DNA of 64,000 bases, taken from Myxocyprinus asiaticus (taxonomy: Eukaryota; Chordata; Actinopteri; Cypriniformes; Catostomidae). Of this stretch, positions 56,693 to 64,000 are shown piece after piece. Both the position numbers and the translations under genes were made by a program. The notes under the pieces were generated by a model. It searched no databases. It was not told where the DNA came from and was given only the letters and a program-made list of their open reading frames with translations. Location: positions 46,675,092 through 46,739,091 of the forward strand of contig NC_059362.1 of NCBI RefSeq assembly GCF_019703515.2. Direction: 5' to 3'. The stretch's first letter is position 1, and each line of letters begins with the position of its first letter.

Positions 56693-57183
56693 CAGTGTTG
56701 GGTGTAATGCATTACTAAGTAATTCAATACTGTAAATTACTTTTTCATTGTAAAAAGTAAGGGATTACTCTTATTTTTTCAGTAATTTAATTAGTTACTT
56801 CTGATGTAATTGTGTTAAATACTTTATAGACTATGGAACAATTCTACATAAAAAAATAGCGAATTTAAAATCGAAATTTAACGTCTGATGTTCAAATGTA
56901 TGTTTTCTAATTTAACGCTGCCCCTTTAAATTCTTTGGCCAGTTCATGAATAATTTATTAGATTTTATATGATTTACTTGAAAGAATTAAAAGAACAGTT
57001 TCATGTCTATCCTTGTATTTTTCATCTTGTCGAGGTTGATCAGGGTTTTAGAAAGTAATTAGTAATAAGTAATGCAATTACTTTTCAGACAGAGTAATTA
57101 GTACAGTAATCTAATTACACTGTAGAAGATGTAATTAGTAGTTAGTAATTAATTAGTTTTTTAGAGTAACTTACCCAACACTG
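56693..57183. mobile_element. MITE, hAT-like, cagtgttggg ends
   Basis: Ends cagtgttgggtgtaatgcat and agagtaacttacccaacactg are inverted copies over at least ten bases. The body is full of gtaatta/taattac words. No target duplication is clear. Confidence 0.6.
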
Positions 57184-57414
57184 TACACGTGAATAACATT
57201 GGTAATTTGTATTATCAGTTTTTTTGCATCTACTGTAAATGTACTATGACAACCACAGGTAGTCAAGTCAAAGAGCTAGTTAACATGTAAACAAAATTGA
57301 CACTCTTTACATTGCAAAATAATCACACGTGAAGTTGGCATGTTGTTTCTGAGTGTTCTGGTACCCTAGGATAAGCACTAGGAAATTGACATTTTTACTT
57401 CGAATCCGGTGCGT

Positions 57415-57590
57415 TTCCCTTCCCCTGAGGTGCGACTGGTAGCATGTTGCGTCAGCAGCGTGGGAGACCCAGGTTCGGATCCCGCATTGAAACCAGGAAG
57501 TAATCGAGCCCGATTCGGAGGTAGCAGTTTTACTCCACTGATGGTTAGGTTTAGGTTTGGGGTTTGGGTTTGAGGTTTCAGTTTATAAAA
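57415..57590 (+). repeat. Possible tRNA-derived repeat
   Basis: ctggtagcatgttg resembles an A box and ggttcggatccc a B box with one change. It is followed by a G/T-rich tail (ttaggtttaggtttgggg). The tRNA fold is not convincing enough for a tRNA gene. Confidence 0.4.
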
Positions 57591-58617
57591 TATGCATTAC
57601 TCTTCACTGTATTACCTAAAACAACTCTCTTTACCACTCACTTTTGGCGCCCCTCTGTGGACATTACAGCTTGAAAACAAGTATAGGTCTCTGCAGAACA
57701 ATAATGGGTGTTTTCCAATCTGTGGGCATTTTCAAACCAGGATGGGCATTTCTAAACTATCCAATGAAAGAAGGGAATTTCAGTGGTTTGAAAATGCACA
57801 CTGATTGAGAAAAGCCCATTTTTGTTCTGCAGAGACGTAAGTCTTCCTGAAAATGGCACTCACACGTGCCCATAAGCCCAACAACACTTACCGCTTTGGC
57901 CACTGGGGGCAGTGTTTCGCATTTTGGTAAGCACAGATCGATTTCCACTAAAGAAAAGTCAACCTACTGTTGCCGATTTCACTGTGAGATCATTCTTGAT
58001 ACTTTTTCCTGGTCTTATTGTGCAGAATTCATCAGTGCATGTTATGCCAAAGACAATTTTTTATTTTATTTGTAATCTTTCATCAAATGTAATAACTTAA
58101 ATATTTGCTTCTGAAAAAACTTTATTTTCGGCTGGCGTCTTCAAGCCCTCTTATTTTTCAACCACCTGTCATATAGAGACACTTTACACCATCCAATCAA
58201 TTCCTCATGGATAAAATCAATTAATAAAATCAAGTAATGCCCTACATTTTAATTCTTGTTGAATATTCTGTTTCGATCGGAAATATGTCAGATTACTAAA
58301 GTAAAATGGGTTGTGAATGCTGTTTCATGTTGACTAAATATTTGTGCTAATTTTGCCAATTATTTCAGCTACCAGCAAGAGTTTAGTAGGCAACTCTTGG
58401 CTCAGTTTACCAAATTTGACCATGTTCTAGTCCATTTTGCTCATTTTCAATGCAGGAAATGCAAAACAAGTTTGCAGAATTCACCTGGGTCTGTTTATAC
58501 ATTAGGTTTTAAGCACTTTAATAATGGCTAGCCAGTTGGATGTGCCATATATTTCAGTCTCCAATCTTACACAATTTTTATTGACACTCACTTTCTGGTT
58601 AAATGTACCAGTTTGGG
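57591..58617. other. Intergenic, no gene recognised
   Basis: Holds the second copy of the aatctttcatcaaatg repeat near 58070 and otherwise nothing I can name. Confidence 0.4.
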
Positions 58618-59045
58618 GGGTCTGGGTAGCTCAGTGAGTATTGACGCTGACTACCACCCCTGGAGTCGCGAGTTTGAATCCAGGGTGTGCTGAGTGACTC
58701 CAGCCAGGTCTCCTAAGCAACCAAATTGGCCCAGTTGCTAGGGAGGGTAGAGTCACATGGGGTAACCTCCTCGTGGTCGTTATAATGTGGTTCTCGCTCT
58801 CGGTGGGGCACGTGGTGAGTTGTGCATGGATGCCGCGGAGAATAGCGTGAGCCTCCACATGCACTAGGTCTCCGCACTAACATGCTCAACAAGCCTCAAC
58901 AATAAGATGTGCGGATTGACGGACTTGGACACGGAGGCAACTGAGATTCGTCCTCTGCCACCCGGATTGAAGCGAGTCACAACGCCACCACGAGGACTTA
59001 GAGCACATTGGGAATTGGGCATTCCAAATTGGGGAGAAAAAATAA
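58618..59045 (+). repeat. tRNA-derived SINE, near full length
   Basis: Head ctgggtagctcagtgagtat (A box) and gagtttgaatccagg (B box), then the complete family body to ggcattccaaattggggag and an A-rich tail. No clear target duplication. Confidence 0.88.
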
Positions 59046-60547
59046 AAAAAATTAACGATTGGAATGTTTGCCGATTGTTGATGAAATTTTGCCTCTGATT
59101 CAAGTGTTTCATGTCTATGAAAGTCTTTGATAGACAGAATAACATTACAGAACACTGTTCTCATAGATCATGTAAATGTACAGAGGTCTTCAGTGCTAGT
59201 TTTTGTTGTGGTGTATTGAGCCATTCGAATAATTGAGTTATTCAGAGTGACCAGTTCTATGGCATTGGCTTTGACACTTGACTTTAACCTTATGCTATTT
59301 GTTCGCCCTAGTTGCCAAGAGACTAAAGGTTGTACACTTGCCTTTTTGTTTGATGCTTGAAATACCTCATTAATCATTAAATGCTCATGTTAGCAATGTG
59401 AATATACTACTATAAACACAATGCAGATCAACTCAGCAGCATAGAAAATCATTCCAATAGGGATTGTGTGAGTAACAAACGCTTTTTACTGAAATAGGAA
59501 GTTCATGACCCAGTATTGAAGCTCCAATCTCATGAATATGCATGGTTAATCCAAACGCCTGCCTGCATAATTTACCCCGTGGATACTGCTTGTCAGGCAT
59601 GCAGATGACAGCCATAAGATTAAATGGAGACTTTTGATGAAATCTGCCATTTTTCTTGCTTGAAAATGACCCCCGTAATCTCAAATATGTCTCAGAGGTT
59701 CAGAAGAGATCTCATCAATGTCTCAAACTCTACTAGGATTCTATCAAAACCTGCGATCTAAAGTCAGAGATCTCAATGTAAAACTTTTCTCATTAAATTC
59801 TTCCAAGAGCAAATGATCTGAGCTCTGATATCCACATTCATTTTATGGCTCTATACTCTTGCTGTATGTCCACAATTGACTCATTTGTGATGGAATTTTA
59901 AGAAAAACATCTGAGACAAAGTTGATACTTCAATGAGACAATCTGAACTCCATTAAGTCTCTTGAGCTATGAAAGAACAACCTCTAAAACTTTCCTTTGG
60001 GTCATTGAGTGGTAACCGCTTAATGTGGCATTTAATACATGAAATATGAGCTGCACTGTAATTTTTCCAATTACAAATGTTAAGTAGACATTATATCCTT
60101 GAGTGTGGTGAACTTTAAGATTTATGACAAGACTAGTAAGTCTGGTGCCACCATGCATTCATTATGCTGAGACGCTGACATGCACATTTACTGTCGGCAT
60201 ATAATACGAATGCATATAATAACTAAAGGCCAATTTGTAAAATGCAAGTGACAGGCGGGACGAGATCTAATTATGCAAAGGCAAGCATCGCTATTGCTGT
60301 TGTTCATATTTAAGGTTAGAGATCAGACATGAATGATGATAACTCAAATTTGATCAAAGACTTGAAATGTTCACCTGGTGGATGTGAAAACAAGAGACCC
60401 CACAGTATTACATTTCAATTAGAATTACATAATATATAAAAAAATCAAATTTATGTTATATAATACACACACACAAAAAAAAGATTTGCTGCTTGTTCAA
60501 TTTACTTAAAGGTACTGTACGTGATTTTTTCATTGAAAGTTATGCAT
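59046..60547. other. Intergenic, nothing recognised
   Basis: AT-rich, with no bounded repeat; minus-strand frames such as 59433-59684 look like chance. Confidence 0.45.
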
Positions 60548-62116
60548 TAGGGATGTGCACGAGTAGTCGAATACTCGAGAATTCATTCTGCAATTATTAT
60601 TCGAAAAGTAAAAGTACTTTTGCATCCAGCAGACATACCCTGCAGCTCTTGCCTGGTTGCTCACTATAGCTAAGCAGGGTTGAGCCTGGCCAGTACCTGG
60701 ATGGGAGACCTCCTGGGGGAAGCAAAGGTTGCTGCTGGAAGAGGTATTAGGGAGGCCAGCAGGGGGTGCTCACCCTGTGGTCTGTGTGGGTCCTAATGCC
60801 CCAGTATAGTGATGGGGACACTATACTGTAAAAAGGCACCGTCTTTCGGATGAGATGTTAAACCGAGGTCCTGACTGTCTGTGGTCATTAAAATCCCAAA
60901 ATCCCAAGTGGCCAAAAGGCCCTTCTCAATCATGGCTTCCTAATAATCCCCATCCATTAATTGGCTGTATCACTCTACTCACTCCTCTCCACCAATATCT
61001 TGTGTGTGGTGAGCGTACTGGCGCACTATGGCTGCTGTTGCATCATCCAGGTGGATGCTGCACACTGGTGGTGGTTGAGGAGAGTCCCCCTATACTATGT
61101 AAAGCGCTTTGAGTGCCTAGAAAAGCACTATATAAATGTAAGGAATTATTATTATTATTATTGGAATTTCGCAGATTTTTGCTTTGCTGGCCATATCTAC
61201 AGTGAGATGTATGTTAAATCCTGAACACGCAAACTAAAACTCACAGTTAATACAGAATGCACTGAGTGGCGCTGTTGAGTGTGGACACAAGTTGATCACA
61301 TTTGACGAGCAAACGGTTCTGTCAGTACGCTTAGATGGACACCAAAAAGCGGATTATTGTAAGAAGGTGGCTTACTGCGAGAAAGCTGGGTTCCTGTGTA
61401 AATGCTTTGTATAAGCGGTGTACTCTTTACTCCCGTATATGTGCATTCACGTAGCAACGTAATATCCCCACGACGCTTCTGTAAACAACAAACATGGCAT
61501 CTGAGAAAGACTTTGCTATTTTACTTTCCATTATTTAGCTTTATTTATAGATATTCCACAGTTGTTGCTGTTTGTTTTCTTAACTTCCTGTTGCAACTTG
61601 CAGCAGAATTGCGCTGCAATAGTGGGGTTTCCCTGCTCGTAAATCTCCGGTATTCCTTCAATGTACGAGCGCATATACGTGGAGGTAAGAGACATCCGAT
61701 CATTTAAACTGGTGTGTATAAATGAGTATACTGTAGTTTACTGAGCATATGGATATGCTTATTTTATCATGACATGAGATACAATATAAACAACTATTAT
61801 ATGCCGAGCGTTTATATTCGTCCTGTACGTTAATTGCGTCAGTCTACTTTTTTGTTTTCACTCATTGCTTGTTTAAATGTTTTCAACAAGAAAACGCAGG
61901 ACATAATATAAGCTTGTTTTAGATATAATAAGAAGCTTGTTTTTGTAAATGGGACAACCTTAATGATTAAAAAAAAGAAAAAATCACGTCTCTTTCTCAT
62001 TATCTTTATTTAAATAATAGAATATTTGAGTATTCGTTGTTTATCAGCTTAAATATTAGAATACAAAATTATTGATGAATGCCCAAAGATATTAATGAAA
62101 TGTGACAGCTCTAGAC
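60548..62116. mobile_element. Possible hAT element split by SINE3
   Basis: Left end tagggatgtgcacgagtagtcg and right end gtgacagctcta are weakly inverted. Both flanks share a gaatactcg/gagtattcg motif (60575, 62028). No transposase is seen. Boundaries are uncertain. Confidence 0.3.
60625..61162 (+). repeat. 5S-rRNA-derived SINE (SINE3 type)
   Basis: The head retains 5S rRNA internal-promoter text: agctaagcagggt (60668-60680, box A) and tggatgggagacc (60698-60710). The tail aaagcgctttgagtgcctag followed by (att)n is the LINE-like 3' end known from zebrafish SINE3. It is not a functional 5S gene: the 5' third does not match. Confidence 0.88.
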
Positions 62117-62337
62117 TTTGTAAACAGTGAATAAAAATGTGTCCGCAGGCCACGGACAATGACTCTCATAGTATTGTAGTTGCAGCAAATTGAGGCTTAA
62201 TGCCATTTTTATGCCATGTTGCTCATAACAGTTGTCAGTTGAGGGCGCTATTTTGCTACTGTTTTTGGCAACAGTTTCTGCTCATGTCGGTCTCAATAAA
62301 GCTCATTTGGTATCTTTGGAGTGCAGGGTTTTGGAAA

Positions 62338-62778
62338 AAAGGGGGCGTGGGTAGCTCAGTGGTAAAAGACACTGGCTACCACCCCTGGAGTTCGCTAGCT
62401 CGCTAGTTTGAATCCCAGGGCGTGCTGAGTGACTCCAGCCAGGTCTCCTAAGCAACCAAATTGGCCCAGTTGCTAGGGAGGGTAGAGTCACATGGGGTAA
62501 TCTCCTCGTGGTCGCTATAATGTGGTTCGTTCTCTGTGGGGCGCATGGTGGATGGCGTGAAGCCTCCACATTCGCCATGTCTCCATGGCAACGCGCTCAA
62601 CAAGCTACATGATAAGATGCACGGGTTGACGGTCTCAGACGCGGAGGCAACTGGGATTCAAACTCTGCCACCTGGATTGAGGCGAATCACTACGCGACCA
62701 CAAGGACTTAAAAGTGCATTGGGAATTGGGCATTCCAAATTGGGTGAAAAAGTGGAAAAATCCCAAATAAATAAATAG
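62338..62778 (+). repeat. tRNA-derived SINE, full length
   Basis: gtgggtagctcagtggtaaa (A box) and agtttgaatccca (B box), with a short gctcgctag duplication between them, then the family body to cattccaaattggg and a (taaa)n tail. Of all copies here it has the most tRNA-like head. Confidence 0.9.
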
Positions 62779-64000
62779 CTTAGTAAAAACAGCTTTAATT
62801 AAAATGAACTAAAGCAACTTGATTTCATTGGGTTTAAATTGGTAAAATTTAAGTTTACTTAATCTATCTGAATTGGAACTACATGAATATTTTTGTGTTG
62901 TTAATGTAGCATTGATGAAACTGGAGGCGATTTCCATTTCCAGCATGCTTCGCATGGGACAGTAATTGTTAAAATTAAGTGTTATTTCTAATGTTTTTGT
63001 GCTAGATGAATATAAAGGGGGATACTTCAGTTATGTTGGAGTTTAGGGGGATACCATTATGGTGAAGAGTGGAGCTTGAGCTAACGATGAGGACAGATAG
63101 ATGTCGCACATGAAATTGATTTGCTTACTTCATTGAGTAAATGCTGTGCTAACCATAACATAGTTACTAAACTACACTCTGTAGTGCTTCCAACCAGCAT
63201 GTATTTAGCATGCTAACATTTACTAGTTAGTACATAAAGAAATAAGAGATTTATTTGGGTTACATTGACATGTCTAATTATGTAGGGTTTACCCAATTCA
63301 ACTAAGTTCTATGTACACAATGTGTTTGTGTTGAGATTACATAGTAATTTTAAGTTAAGAAAACTCATTTCAAACATGTGGAACCACTGTCCATGATTGA
63401 ATCAAGTTCAGCCAAAGAGCTATTTGACTGTACATTAAACATGAAATAAAAACACTTAATAATGTAACATTTTAACTTAAGTACATTATGAACTTACAAT
63501 GAGCAAGATTAATAAATACTGTAAAAATGATTGTTCATTGTTAGTTTATAAACATGCATTATAAACTATTCCGACAAGTTCATTCAACAGCATTTGTGGC
63601 ATAATGTTGATTACCACAAAAATAGTTATATCCAATTTAAGAATTTTTGTTGCAATGATGACATAGTGCTGTGAACCCTAAAACGATGATTTGCAATCAC
63701 GTAAGTGCTTTTATAAAATTATAAGCTTCACATTTCTGCCTTTAAACCCTTCAAAAAAACTGGCCCCATTTTTTATTCCTTTAACTGAAGTTAACAAAAT
63801 ATAGAGGGCAAATTACTCAAAATTAAATAGGTATCAAAATGTCCCACTATAGAAAACATACAGTAGATATTGCATGTAAATATCCATCTGATAAATAAAC
63901 AAGCTGTGAAATGAAACAAGAGACAAAACTACTTATTTAAGATAATTTTAATCTTTATATATATATATAAATTCCTCTGTATTAGAAATACAACTGTTTC
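62779..64000. other. Intergenic to window end
   Basis: AT-rich with a short (TA)n at 63955-63969. No gene seen. Confidence 0.45.

Noticed and set aside
58631..59164. Minus-strand frames with repeated text (HAQLTTCPTESE, GWSHSA) seen also near 40205, 51792 and 62303
   Set aside because: They recur because they are translations of the same SINE; the shared text is non-coding.
60665..60715. 5S rRNA gene
   Set aside because: Only the internal-promoter part matches; the 5' third is unlike 5S and the 3' side is SINE body.
62345..62425. tRNA gene
   Set aside because: A and B boxes are present, but the sequence is the head of a SINE and does not form a clean cloverleaf.

Overview
The window looks like nuclear DNA of a teleost fish, most likely a cyprinid. 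The genes have many short GT-AG introns and the DNA is AT-rich. It is full of Tc1/mariner, hAT and piggyBac DNA transposons, tRNA-derived SINEs and a 5S-rRNA-derived SINE (SINE3 type, described from zebrafish). It holds three genes that look functional and one large pseudogene. All calls are from reading the sequence; no database search was run.

Layout. 1-2500: a broken piggyBac transposase with two introns. 2.5-11 kb: gene-free DNA with several MITE-like elements, one carrying a short captured reading frame. 11.7-26.7 kb: a complete apolipoprotein B gene (apoBb type, + strand). I resolved 28 exons; they join in frame to a 3778-residue protein. 27.8-37.6 kb: a second, tandem apoB copy in the same orientation, plainly dead (stops, frameshifts, lost splice sites, two large internal deletions, two Tc1 insertions). 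41.0-45.8 kb: rps29 on the minus strand, three coding exons, 56 residues, with a GC-AG second intron and two transposons in the first. 46-53 kb: more Tc1 elements and SINEs. 53.9-55.3 kb: mgat2 in a single exon, 447 residues. 55.4-64 kb: gene-free DNA with hAT-like elements, SINEs and a SINE3 copy.

How the genes relate. ApoB is the structural protein of liver and yolk-syncytial lipoproteins, Rps29 is a small-subunit ribosomal protein, and Mgat2 is a Golgi N-glycan enzyme. They share no pathway. The head-to-head rps29/mgat2 pair matches, from memory, the neighbourhood on human chromosome 14, whereas human APOB is on chromosome 2, so the apoB linkage is fish-specific in that comparison.

Most notable points. 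The intact apoB has an RKKR proprotein-convertase-like motif at residues 711-714, close to where insect apolipophorin II/I is cut by furin. It also has an in-frame seven-codon loss of a segment that the pseudogene and human APOB keep, and a weakened equivalent of the human LDL-receptor site B. Paralogous comparison of the two apoB copies gives exact empty-site evidence for one Tc1 insertion. I found no wholly new multi-gene system.
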